Positions 24,849-32,699 of a stretch of DNA of 64,000 bases are shown here, piece after piece (the first letter of the stretch is position 1; the number at the start of each line of letters is the position of its first letter). The position numbers and the translations under genes are program-made. Source of the stretch: Streptomyces seoulensis (GTDB taxonomy: Bacteria > Actinomycetota > Actinomycetes > Streptomycetales > Streptomycetaceae); NCBI RefSeq assembly GCF_004328625.1, contig NZ_CP032229.1, positions 3,906,001 to 3,970,000 of the forward strand, read 5' to 3'. The notes beneath the pieces were generated by a model that made no database searches, had not been told where the DNA came from, and saw nothing but the letters and a program-made list of their open reading frames with translations.

Positions 24849-27800
24849 TCACCCCTTCTCGGGGACCGGCACTCCCAGCACATCGCGGGCGTGCCGGGCC
24901 GGGGTCATGCGCAGCCGCCACGCCTGCCAGCCCGACTCCAGGCTCACGCCCCGCTCCAGCAGCAGGGCGTACGCCGGGGCGCAGTCGGTGAGCCGCTCGT
25001 CGCGTGCCGGATGCGCGGCCCGGACCAGTCGGGCCAGCTCCTCCTGCGCGACCGCCGTGCCCACCTCGGTGCCGCCCGGCGCCGCGTACGGCAGCAGCGT
25101 GCAGCGCAGGAACCGTGCCCAGTCCTCACCGCGCCGGTCGCCGTAGGCGGTGAACAGGGTCAGCGCCTCGTCGCACAGGGCCAGCGCCTGCTGGGTGCGC
25201 TCGTTGCCCGCGTCCACCACGGCCAGCTCCAGGCAGGTCCACGCCTCGCCGTGCGGCACCCCGACCCGCTGGAAGTCGGCGCGGGCGTCGACCAGCAGCT
25301 GGCGGGCGAAGCCGGAGTTGCGCAGCGAGCCGGTCTGCGCGGCGCGCTGGTCGCGGGTCACCCGGGCCGAGTGGTGCCGGGCGCAGGCCAGCCCGTACAC
25401 GTCCCGCATCCGGGAGAACATCGTGCGCGAGCGCTCCAGCTCCCGCACCGCCCGGTCCAGGTCGCCGGTCTCCTCCAGCGCCTGCCCGAGGTGGTACAGC
25501 GTCCACGCCTCGCCGCGCGCGTCCTCGTTGTCCCGGTGCTTCCCGGCCGCCCGGCGCAGCCCCTCCTCGGCCGCCGCCGCGTCCCCGTCGACCAGCCGGG
25601 CCCGCGCGAGCTGGGTCAGCGCCCACGCCTCGCCGCGCGCGTCACGGGTGCGCCCGTACCGCTCCAGCGCGGCCCGCAGCTCGTCCTCCGCGCGAGGTAC
25701 GTCGCCCATGCACAGGGCGAGCTGGCCGAGCTGGTAGTGCGCCCACGCCTCGCCGTGCACCGAGCCGCCCGCCCGGTGCAGCACCAGCGAGCGCCTCAAC
25801 AGGTCCAGCGCCTCCGGCAGCCGGGCCCGGTCGCGCTGTACGGCGGCCAGCGCGTGCATCGTCCACGCGCGGTCGGTGGCGAGCTGCGGGGGAGCCTGGA
25901 GGTCCATCGCCTCCTGGAGCTTGGCCGCCGCCTCGGTCAGGTTGCCCTGGTGGTGCAGGGTGATGCCCAGTGAGCAGAGCGCACGGGCGGCGCCCGCGTC
26001 GTGGTGCGCCTCCCGGTACAGGTCCACCACCGAGGCCAGCGTGGTGCGGGCCTTGTCCAGCTCACCGATCTGCCGGGCCGCGATACCGGTACGCCACTGC
26101 ACCGAGCGCATCAGCAGCCCCTCGTCCACGGCCTGCGCCAGCTCGTTGATCTCACCCAGCCGGTACAGGTCGCCTCGCAGCAGGCAGTAGTCGCACAGCG
26201 CGCCCAGCAGGTTCAGCACCGCGCCCTGGTCCACGCCCTCGGCCTGGCGCAGGGTGGCCGTGATGAAGCTGGTCTCGTCGTCCAGCCAGCGCAGCGCCTC
26301 CTCCAGCGAGACGAAGCCGTGCGAGCCGAACCGGTCCGAGCGCGTCGACATGTTGCCGTCGACCAGGCGCAGCACCGAGTCGGCCAGCTCCGCGTAGTTC
26401 ACGATCAGCCGTTCCTGCGCGGCCGTGCGCTCGGCCTGCTCCTCCTCGTCCAGCAGCCGGGCCCCGGCGAAGGCGCGGACCAGATGGTGCAGCCGGTACC
26501 GGTCGCCGCGCACATGGTCCAGCAGCCCGGCGCGGGCCAGCGCGGCCAGATGCCGGCCCGCCTCCTCCTCGCCGGTGCCCAGCAGCGCGGCGGCCGCCGC
26601 CACGCCCAGCGAGGCCCGCCCGGCCAGCGCGAGCCGGCGCAGCAGCCGGCGGGCGGGCTCCGGCTGGTCGGAGTAGCGCAGCCACAGCGCCCGCTCCACC
26701 GGCTCGACCGGTCCGTACGCGGCCAGGTCCGCCGCCAGCCCGCTCGCCGACCGGGCGCCGAGCGCCGAGCCCGCGCAGCGCAGCGCCAGCGGCAGGCCGC
26801 CGCACAACTCCGCGATCCGCGCGGTGGATTCGGCGTCGTAAGGGTGGCCGGAGTCCTGCGCGGAGGCGGTCAGCAGCTCCTCGGCACCGGTCGCGTCCAG
26901 TGCCTTCACAGGCAGGTGGTGCACCCAGGCGGGCAGGTCGGCGTCGAGTTCCAGCGGGGTCCGGGAGGTGACCAGGACCAGGCTGTCGGAGCGCTCCGGG
27001 ACCAGCGCGCGGACCTGGGCCGGGTCGGAGGCGTCGTCCAGCACGATCGTCACGGGCAGCCCGGCCAGGTGCTGGTGGTACAGCTCGCCGAGCCGTTTGA
27101 GCTGCTGTTCGGGGGAGGAGTGCTCGCGGAACAGCAGCTGCTCGCGGGGGGCGCCGAGCCGGTTCAGCAGATGCAGCAGGGCGTCGCGGGTGGGCAGCGG
27201 ACGGGTCTCAACGCCGTCGCCGCGCAGGTCGACGACGACCGCGCCCCGGAAGTGGTCGCGCAGCTCGTGCGCCGCCCGTACGGCCAGCGTGGTGCGGCCC
27301 GCGCCGGGCTCGCCGTGCAGGACGACCACCGTCGGCCGGGTCTCCGACTCCGCGCGGGCGGCCCGCGCCCACTGTCCGATCCGCGCCAGCTCATCGGAAC
27401 GGCCCGCGAACAGGTCCTCCGGTTCCGGGAGTTGACCGAAGGACTGTTCCAGTACGGTCCGGCGCCGGGCCGCCGCGCTCTTGTCGGCGCCGCGCAGCGC
27501 CGGGCCGGTCTTCTTGCCCTGCGCGGTGGAGGCGGCGAGCATCCGCTGCTGGTCCAGGAAGGGGCGGATGCCGCGCACCTCCAGCGCGGTCAGCCACTGC
27601 AGCCGCAGCTGCTCGGCGCCGCCGGGCTGGCTCGCCGCGCCCTTGCGGTGATGGGCGGCGGGCAGATGCGTACCGGCCACCTTCACCACCGTCGCGGCGG
27701 CGCCGACGACCCCCACGACGACGCCCGCGCCGAGCGCGGTGCCCGCACCGGTGCCGAGGGACAGGTCGGCGACGGCCGCGGCGACGGCCGCGACGGCGGC

Positions 27801-28052
27801 GACCAGCAGCGGGGTGCCGGCGCCCTCGCGGGCGTAGCGCCGGCCGAAGCTGAGCCGGTCCGCCTCGGACTCGTCGAGTGCGCGGGTGTACGCGGCGTAC
27901 TCCTCGTCCGCCGCCCCGGCCATCCCGTCCAGCGCGGCGCGCGCCCGCGTGAGCAGCAGCTGCCCGTCGGTCCGCCCGCCCGACCGCCGCACCTCCTCCT
28001 CCACGGCCCGCACCACCAGCCGCTCGGCCTCACCCCGATGCCCGTCCCGCAT
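24849..28052 (-). CDS. NB-ARC/TPR signalling ATPase with membrane segments
   Basis: 1067 residues. The N-terminal 60 residues are helical, followed by two hydrophobic segments (TPLLVAAVAAVAAAVADLSL and ALGAGVVVGVVGAAATVVKV, about 75-130). The STAND-type NTPase has P-loop LHGEPGAGRTTLAV, Walker B VTIVLDDASD, a sensor-like LVLVTSRTPLELD, then GGLPLALRCAGSALG and a winged helix. About 10 TPR units follow (HYQLGQLALCMGDVPRAEDELRAALERYG and relatives), many containing a repeated GEAWxxxxLxxA. Start chosen at ATG 28052 with GGAG upstream; an extra 46 residues upstream are low-complexity. Lacks the AfsR-type DNA-binding domain, so the output is unknown. Confidence 0.82.
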   Translation of the reverse strand: MRDGHRGEAERLVVRAVEEEVRRSGGRTDGQLLLTRARAALDGMAGAADEEYAAYTRALDESEADRLSFGRRYAREGAGTPLLVAAVAAVAAAVADLSLGTGAGTALGAGVVVGVVGAAATVVKVAGTHLPAAHHRKGAASQPGGAEQLRLQWLTALEVRGIRPFLDQQRMLAASTAQGKKTGPALRGADKSAAARRRTVLEQSFGQLPEPEDLFAGRSDELARIGQWARAARAESETRPTVVVLHGEPGAGRTTLAVRAAHELRDHFRGAVVVDLRGDGVETRPLPTRDALLHLLNRLGAPREQLLFREHSSPEQQLKRLGELYHQHLAGLPVTIVLDDASDPAQVRALVPERSDSLVLVTSRTPLELDADLPAWVHHLPVKALDATGAEELLTASAQDSGHPYDAESTARIAELCGGLPLALRCAGSALGARSASGLAADLAAYGPVEPVERALWLRYSDQPEPARRLLRRLALAGRASLGVAAAAALLGTGEEEAGRHLAALARAGLLDHVRGDRYRLHHLVRAFAGARLLDEEEQAERTAAQERLIVNYAELADSVLRLVDGNMSTRSDRFGSHGFVSLEEALRWLDDETSFITATLRQAEGVDQGAVLNLLGALCDYCLLRGDLYRLGEINELAQAVDEGLLMRSVQWRTGIAARQIGELDKARTTLASVVDLYREAHHDAGAARALCSLGITLHHQGNLTEAAAKLQEAMDLQAPPQLATDRAWTMHALAAVQRDRARLPEALDLLRRSLVLHRAGGSVHGEAWAHYQLGQLALCMGDVPRAEDELRAALERYGRTRDARGEAWALTQLARARLVDGDAAAAEEGLRRAAGKHRDNEDARGEAWTLYHLGQALEETGDLDRAVRELERSRTMFSRMRDVYGLACARHHSARVTRDQRAAQTGSLRNSGFARQLLVDARADFQRVGVPHGEAWTCLELAVVDAGNERTQQALALCDEALTLFTAYGDRRGEDWARFLRCTLLPYAAPGGTEVGTAVAQEELARLVRAAHPARDERLTDCAPAYALLLERGVSLESGWQAWRLRMTPARHARDVLGVPVPEKG

Positions 28053-28125
28053 ACGTCCCCCTCTCCGCCAACTCCTTTGCGCACCAGTGTGCTTCGGGGG
28101 AGGGGGGAGCGCGAGGGGGCGTGGA

Positions 28126-29088
28126 TCAGGTGTGCGCCGCCAGGGCGGAGTCGGTGTCGGCGAGCGCGAGGAGGGCGTTGATGTGGGCACCGGCCAGTGC
28201 CCCGGCCGCCGCGGCGGCGCCCACCTGCGCGGTCAGGTCGGTGGCGTTGCCCGCCACCCACACCCCGGGTACGTCCGTCGTCCCGGCCGCCCCGGAGGCG
28301 TAGCGGCGCCCCACCCCGTCGGGCAACTCCTCAAGGGGCAGGCCGAGTTCCGTAAGCCCCTCCGTACGAGCCTCCAGTCGGCTCGCCACCGCGAGCACGC
28401 GCCGTGCCACGACCTGACCGTCCGCGAGCCGTACCCCGCTCAGTGCGCCGGTCCCGTCGTCGACGACCTCGGTGACCGGGGTGTCGACCACCCGGATGCC
28501 CCGCGCGGCGAACCTGGCCCGGGTGTCCGCGTCGAGGTCGGTGGTTCCGGTGAAGTAGACCAGATCCTCGGTCAGTTGGCGGAACAGCAGTGCGTGATGG
28601 ACGGAGGCGGGGCCGGTGGCGAGCACCCCGATGGGCTCGTCGCGCACCTCCCATCCGTGGCAGTACGGGCAGTGCACCACGCTGCCGCCCCAGTGCCGGG
28701 CCAGCCCGGGGACCTCGGGCAGTACGTCCCGCAGACCGGTGGCGACGAGCACGCGGCGGGCGGTGAGGCGCCGGCCGTCGGCGAGGGTGACGCCGAACCG
28801 GAGATCCCCCTCGGCGCCCGGCTCGACCGCGACGACCTCCCCGGACACCACGAGCCCCCCGTAGCCCCGTACCTGTTCCCTCCCTCTGCGGAGCAGCTCG
28901 TCCGGGGCCATCCCGTCCAGCACGAGGAAGCCGTGCATGGCCTTCGCGGGGGCGTTCCGGGGTGTCCCGCTGTCGATGACGACGACGGAGCGCCGCGAAC
29001 GGGCCAGCATCAGCGCCCCGTTCAGCCCGGCGGCACCACCACCGATCACGACGACGTCGACCGTCTCCTCGGGCAGGGGGTCACTCAT
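28126..29088 (-). CDS. Thioredoxin-reductase-like FAD/NAD(P) oxidoreductase
   Basis: 320 residues. FAD-binding GGGAAGLNGALMLARS at the N-terminus, redox-active CPYC within VVHCPYCHGWEV, an NADPH-domain segment IGVLATGPASVHHALLFRQL, and the C-terminal FAD motif GVWVAGNATDLTAQVG. The CPYC motif suggests dithiol-disulfide exchange, possibly feeding electrons to the peroxiredoxin 200 bp upstream; this pairing is inference. An AAAGG ribosome binding site and a palindromic leader precede the ATG. Confidence 0.85.
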   Translation of the reverse strand: MSDPLPEETVDVVVIGGGAAGLNGALMLARSRRSVVVIDSGTPRNAPAKAMHGFLVLDGMAPDELLRRGREQVRGYGGLVVSGEVVAVEPGAEGDLRFGVTLADGRRLTARRVLVATGLRDVLPEVPGLARHWGGSVVHCPYCHGWEVRDEPIGVLATGPASVHHALLFRQLTEDLVYFTGTTDLDADTRARFAARGIRVVDTPVTEVVDDGTGALSGVRLADGQVVARRVLAVASRLEARTEGLTELGLPLEELPDGVGRRYASGAAGTTDVPGVWVAGNATDLTAQVGAAAAAGALAGAHINALLALADTDSALAAHT

Positions 29089-29101
29089 GTCCGGAGCCTT
29101 T

Positions 29102-29132
29102 CTCGTGGGCGGGGGTTTCCCACGAGGCTAGG
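29102..29132 (-). promoter_or_regulatory. Palindrome and -10 box before the flavoprotein gene
   Basis: CTCGTGGG (29102-29109) and CCCACGAG (29119-29126) form an inverted repeat just after TAGCCT (29127-29132 read on the minus strand), so the palindrome would lie at the transcript start as operator or 5' hairpin. Confidence 0.45.
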
Positions 29133-29288
29133 CCGGACTTTGCTGTCGGGGCATGCGAACTTGCCGGGACGGCAAAGAGCGGCTGCGCGGGAGCAGCAGG
29201 TGAAGGCGGTGAGGGCGACGATCAGCCCCGCCGTCGTGGCCACGCTGTCGGCGAGCAGTCGGCCGGTGAGGACGAAGACGGGTGCCCC

Positions 29289-29939
29289 TCAGGCCAGTTC
29301 GTCGAGTGCCGTCAGGATGGCGGACGGTTCGGCGCGGGCCGTGTAGTCGGGGTCGACGAAGGACCAGCGGATCACGCCGGCGCGGTCGATGACGTAGGTC
29401 GCGGGGAGGGGGAGGGTGCGGGGGTGGCCGGCGTTGACGCGCTGGAGGTCGAAGCCGAGCTTGTCGTAGACGGCGGCGAGGTCGTCGGGGAGGTCGAAGG
29501 CGAGGCCGTACTGCTTGGCGGTGTCGGAACCGAGGTCGCTGAGGACGTCGAAGGCGAGGCCGTGCTTCTCCGCCAGGGAGAGGGACTCGTCCGGGATCTG
29601 TGGGGAGACGGCCACCAGGCGGGCGCCGCGCGCGGGGATCTCCTCGTGCCGCTGCTGGAGGGCGCGCAGGGCGATGTTGCAGTACGGGCACCAGGCGCCG
29701 CGGTAGAAGGTCAGGACGACCGGGCCCCTGGCGAGCAGGCCGTCCAGGGTGACGGTCTCTCCGGTCGCGGAGGGGAGGCTGAAGCGCGGGGCCTGCGCGC
29801 CGGTGGTCAGGGCGTGGCCGGCCTGCCCGGAGTCGGTGAGCTCCTGGCCGGCGCGCCGCATGATCTCCCGGACCTCGGCGGGGATCTGCTGCTGGCGGGC
29901 TTCGAAGAAGGTGCGCAGTTCCGCGTTCAGGGTGGTCAT
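29289..29939 (-). CDS. AhpC/TSA-family peroxiredoxin
   Basis: 216 residues. Thioredoxin fold with the active site FYRGAWCPYCNIALRAL (CPYC), preceded by about 60 helical residues. Likely reduces peroxides, with electrons perhaps from the adjacent flavoprotein. I chose the ATG at 29939 because GGGAGG lies just upstream; an ATG at 29984 would sit before the ribosome binding site. A palindrome shared with the divergent TetR gene lies 46-67 bases upstream. Confidence 0.88.
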   Translation of the reverse strand: MTTLNAELRTFFEARQQQIPAEVREIMRRAGQELTDSGQAGHALTTGAQAPRFSLPSATGETVTLDGLLARGPVVLTFYRGAWCPYCNIALRALQQRHEEIPARGARLVAVSPQIPDESLSLAEKHGLAFDVLSDLGSDTAKQYGLAFDLPDDLAAVYDKLGFDLQRVNAGHPRTLPLPATYVIDRAGVIRWSFVDPDYTARAEPSAILTALDELA

Positions 29940-29984
29940 GGTGGTCGTTCCTCCCGGGGGACGGCTGGAGCGGGGCGGGGTCAA

Positions 29985-30006
29985 TCTTGAAATGACTGTT
30001 CCAAGA
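29985..30006. promoter_or_regulatory. TetR-type operator upstream of peroxiredoxin
   Basis: TCTTGAAA-N6-TTCCAAGA, with seven of eight positions symmetric. It matches the site before the TetR gene (30361-30382) and one at 37874-37895 in half-site sequence and spacing. Confidence 0.7.
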
Positions 30007-30031
30007 TAGGGGCATGCGTGGCCCCGCGCCA

Positions 30032-30093
30032 GCCGTGCGGAGGTGCCGGACGGTCAGAGGCTGCCGTGCGGAGGCGCCGGACGGTCAGAGGCT
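30032..30093. repeat. 31-bp tandem duplication
   Basis: Two adjacent 31-bp copies (30032-30062, 30063-30093) begin GCCGTGCGGAGG and end GGTCAGAGGCT, differing at one base (T at 30044, C at 30075). A recent duplication in intergenic DNA. Confidence 0.85.
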
Positions 30094-30231
30094 GGTGAAC
30101 GGATGGTGGTCGGCCAGGGCCAGAGCCTTGACGAAGGCGGCGAAGTGCACCGCGCGGCGGGCGAGGAAGCGGCGGAGCCGGGGCGTGCGCGACCCGTACG
30201 CGGCCGCCCAGAGCGTTGGTATGCGATTCAT
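30085..30231 (-). other. Doubtful 48-codon open frame
   Basis: MNRIPTLWAAAYGSRTPRLR opens a basic, Arg/Ala-rich peptide without a recognisable family, and no ribosome binding site precedes it. Its stop lies in the second copy of the 31-bp duplication. It may be a gene remnant. Apart from this frame and the listed operators and repeats, I see no gene in the 457 bases between the peroxiredoxin and TetR genes. Confidence 0.2.
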
Positions 30232-30267
30232 CCGGGCATGGTCGCGACGCACCGGGCGCCCCCGGGT

Positions 30268-30287
30268 GGATCGTGGATGAACCTGGA
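30268..30287. promoter_or_regulatory. 20-bp element shared with 37790-37809
   Basis: GGATCGTGGATGAWCCTGGA occurs here (W = A) and at 37790 (W = T). It lies 93 and 84 bases before the matching TetR-type operators. The GGATC...GATCC half-sites of the second copy form a short palindrome. Confidence 0.55.
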
Positions 30288-30360
30288 TGCCGCCGCGCAG
30301 GTGGCCCGGCCGTCCGGCGCGGTGCCACCGGTGTCTTTGCCGGATGTTGCACGCGGAGTA

Positions 30361-30382
30361 TCTTGGAATTCCTATTTCAGGA
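30361..30382. promoter_or_regulatory. TetR-type operator upstream of the TetR gene
   Basis: TCTTGGAA-N6-TTTCAGGA, six of eight positions symmetric, ends 14 bases before the TetR start. Implies autoregulation and joint control with the peroxiredoxin. Confidence 0.65.
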
Positions 30383-30396
30383 TGGCGAGGTGAAAC

Positions 30397-30984
30397 ATGC
30401 CGGACATCAAGCACTTCGACCCCGACGCCACCCTGGAGACCGTGGTGCGGCTGTTCTGGCGGCAGGGCGTGGCCTCGACCGGTATCCAGGACGTGGTGAC
30501 CGCGACCGGCCTCAACCGGTCCAGCCTGTACGCCACGTTCGGCGGCAAGCAGGAGCTGTACCTCGCCGCCCTGCGCCGCTACCTGGAGCTGCGTTCGCAG
30601 CCGGTCTTCCGGCGCGTGGCCGAGGACGAGCGCGGTCTCCCGGCCGTCTCCGAGTTCTTCGCCGGCCTGATCGAGGCCCGCTGCTCGGGCGAGTACGCCC
30701 GGTGGGGCTGCATGGTCTCCAACGCGCACGCCGGGGCCGAGAACAGCGACCCGGAGGTGCGCGGCCTGCTGGACCAGCACCACCGTGAACTGCGCGAGGC
30801 GATGTACGCGGCGCTGACGACCGCCGAACGCCAGGGGCAGCTCGCCCCCGGCACCGACGCCGGCGCCGCCGCCGACCTGCTGGCCCTGCTCGCCTACGGC
30901 GTCAACCTCCGCTCCCGCGCGGGCGCCGACGCCGAGGTACTGCGGGGGACCGTGACGGCGGCCCTGGGGTCGATGGCGGCCTAG
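30397..30984 (+). CDS. TetR/AcrR family transcriptional regulator
   Basis: 195 residues. N-terminal helix-turn-helix (LETVVRLFWRQGVASTGIQDVVTATGLNRSSLYATFGGKQELYLAAL). The ligand domain has RWGCMVSNAHAGAE; a cysteine at this place is a redox or electrophile sensor in NemR-like members of the family. GAGG precedes the ATG. Shared palindromes before this gene and the peroxiredoxin suggest that it represses both and responds to oxidants or electrophiles (inference). Confidence 0.88.
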   Translation: MPDIKHFDPDATLETVVRLFWRQGVASTGIQDVVTATGLNRSSLYATFGGKQELYLAALRRYLELRSQPVFRRVAEDERGLPAVSEFFAGLIEARCSGEYARWGCMVSNAHAGAENSDPEVRGLLDQHHRELREAMYAALTTAERQGQLAPGTDAGAAADLLALLAYGVNLRSRAGADAEVLRGTVTAALGSMAA

Positions 30985-30989
30985 ACGAA

Positions 30990-32612
30990 TCAGCCGGGGT
31001 GGGGTGTGGACGACGGACCCGTGCCGAGTACGGGAGGCCGGTTGCCCCCGGTCTCCTTAAGGCTCCCGGTGTAGTCGCCCTCAGCGGTGGCATCGATGCC
31101 GTCGGGGGCCTTGAGGGCCTTGAGGGCGAAGGTGAGGATCACGGTGACGACGACGTTCAGCACGAAGGCCGTGAGGCCGAGGTAACCGGTCTCGCCGATG
31201 CCGGGGATCTCCTTGGCGGAGCCGCCGAAGTGTTTCTGGGTGGGGGAGGCGACGCCGTAGGCGGCGAGGGTGCCGTAGAGCATGCCGGCGGCCCAGCCGG
31301 CGAGCAGGGCCCAGCGGTGGAACCAGCGGGTGAAGAGGCCGCCGACCAGGGCGGGGAAGGTCTGGAGGATCCAGATCCCGCCCAGGAGCTGGAAGTTGAT
31401 GGCGACGGTCTTGTCCATGGTGAGGACGAAGACGAGCGCGCCGACCTTGACCAGCAGGGAGACGAGCTTGGAGACCTTGGTCTCCTGCTCGGGCGTCGCG
31501 TCGGGCTTGATGAAGTCCTTGTAGATGTTGCGGGTGAAGAGGTTCGCGGCCGCGATCGACATGATCGCCGCCGGGACGAGCGCGCCGATCCCGATCGCGG
31601 CGAAGGCGACGCCCGCGAACCAGTCCGGGAACATGTCCTCGAACAACTGCGGGATCGCGAGCTGTCCGTTGGTGACCTTCACCCCGGCCGCGATCGCCAT
31701 GAACCCCAGCAGCGCCAGCAGACCCAGCATGAAGGTGTAGAGGGGCATCACCGTCGTACTGCGCCGGATCACCTCGCGGCTGCGGGACGACAGGGTCGCG
31801 GTGATCGAGTGCGGATACATGAACATCGCCATCGCGGAGCCCAACGCCAGCGTGGCGTAAGTCCATTGAGCCGCCGGAGCCGGCAGCAGGCCGCCCGCAC
31901 CGGCAGCGGTGTACTTCTCGCCCGCCGCTGCGAAGACGTGCCCGAACCCGCCCAGCTTGATCGGGATGTAGATGATCGCCACCGCGATGACGAGGTAGAT
32001 CAGCGTGTCCTTCACGAACGCGATCATCGCGGGCGCCCGCAGCCCCGACGAGTAGGTGTACGCGGCCAGCACGCCGAAGGCGATCAGCAGCGGCAGGTCC
32101 TTCACGAACCAGTTGGCGTCCTCACCGCCGCCCACGCCCATCACGTCCAGCACCGCCTGGATTCCCACCAGTTGGAGCGCGATGTACGGCATCGTCGCCA
32201 GGATTCCCGTGAAGGCCACCGCCAGCGAAAGACCCTTCGAACCGAAGCGGCCCCGCACGAAGTCCGCCGTGGTGACGTACCCGTGGCGATGGCACACCGA
32301 CCACAGCCGGGGCAGGAAGGTGAAGATCAGCGGATACACCAGGATCGTGTACGGCACCGCGAAGAACCCGGCCGCCCCGGTCGCGTAGACCGCAGCCGGG
32401 ACGGCCACGAACGTATAGGCCGTGTAGACGTCGCCGCCGAGCAGGAACCACGTGATCCAGGTGCCGAACGACCGGCCGCCCAGACCCCATTCGTCGAGGC
32501 TGTGCGCGTTGTCGGCCCTGCGCCAGCGTGAGGCGAGGAAGCCCATGACCGTGACGGCCAGGAAGAAGAGGATGAAGACGGCGAGGGCGACGCCGTTCAC
32601 GCCGTTCGGCAT
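30990..32612 (-). CDS. Sodium:solute symporter, monocarboxylate type (MctP-like)
   Basis: 540 residues with about 13 membrane helices. SSS-family features: ADNAHSLDEWGLGGRSFGTWITWFLLGGDVYTAY near the N-terminus, YVTTADFVRGRFGSK, FMYPHSITATLSSRSREVIRRST, and AAIMSIAAANLFTRNIYKDF. Probably takes up small organic acids with sodium. The small DUF3311 partner that often precedes such symporters is missing; only 87 bases separate it from the antiporter gene upstream. Last gene of a four-gene operon, convergent with TetR with five bases between. Confidence 0.87.
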   Translation of the reverse strand: MPNGVNGVALAVFILFFLAVTVMGFLASRWRRADNAHSLDEWGLGGRSFGTWITWFLLGGDVYTAYTFVAVPAAVYATGAAGFFAVPYTILVYPLIFTFLPRLWSVCHRHGYVTTADFVRGRFGSKGLSLAVAFTGILATMPYIALQLVGIQAVLDVMGVGGGEDANWFVKDLPLLIAFGVLAAYTYSSGLRAPAMIAFVKDTLIYLVIAVAIIYIPIKLGGFGHVFAAAGEKYTAAGAGGLLPAPAAQWTYATLALGSAMAMFMYPHSITATLSSRSREVIRRSTTVMPLYTFMLGLLALLGFMAIAAGVKVTNGQLAIPQLFEDMFPDWFAGVAFAAIGIGALVPAAIMSIAAANLFTRNIYKDFIKPDATPEQETKVSKLVSLLVKVGALVFVLTMDKTVAINFQLLGGIWILQTFPALVGGLFTRWFHRWALLAGWAAGMLYGTLAAYGVASPTQKHFGGSAKEIPGIGETGYLGLTAFVLNVVVTVILTFALKALKAPDGIDATAEGDYTGSLKETGGNRPPVLGTGPSSTPHPG

Positions 32613-32699
32613 GGCTGCTCCGGTGCGGGGACGAGGGACTGCGGGCGGGTGGGCGCATGCGGGCCGGCCGGGCGCTCGCGCGTCCGGCCGGCCGACGGG

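Noticed and set aside
29089..29288. Possible membrane-protein remnant on the minus strand between flavoprotein and peroxiredoxin
   Set aside because: A short hydrophobic stretch (PVFVLTGRLLADSVATTAGL) can be read, but there is no start, no ribosome binding site and no recognisable family.
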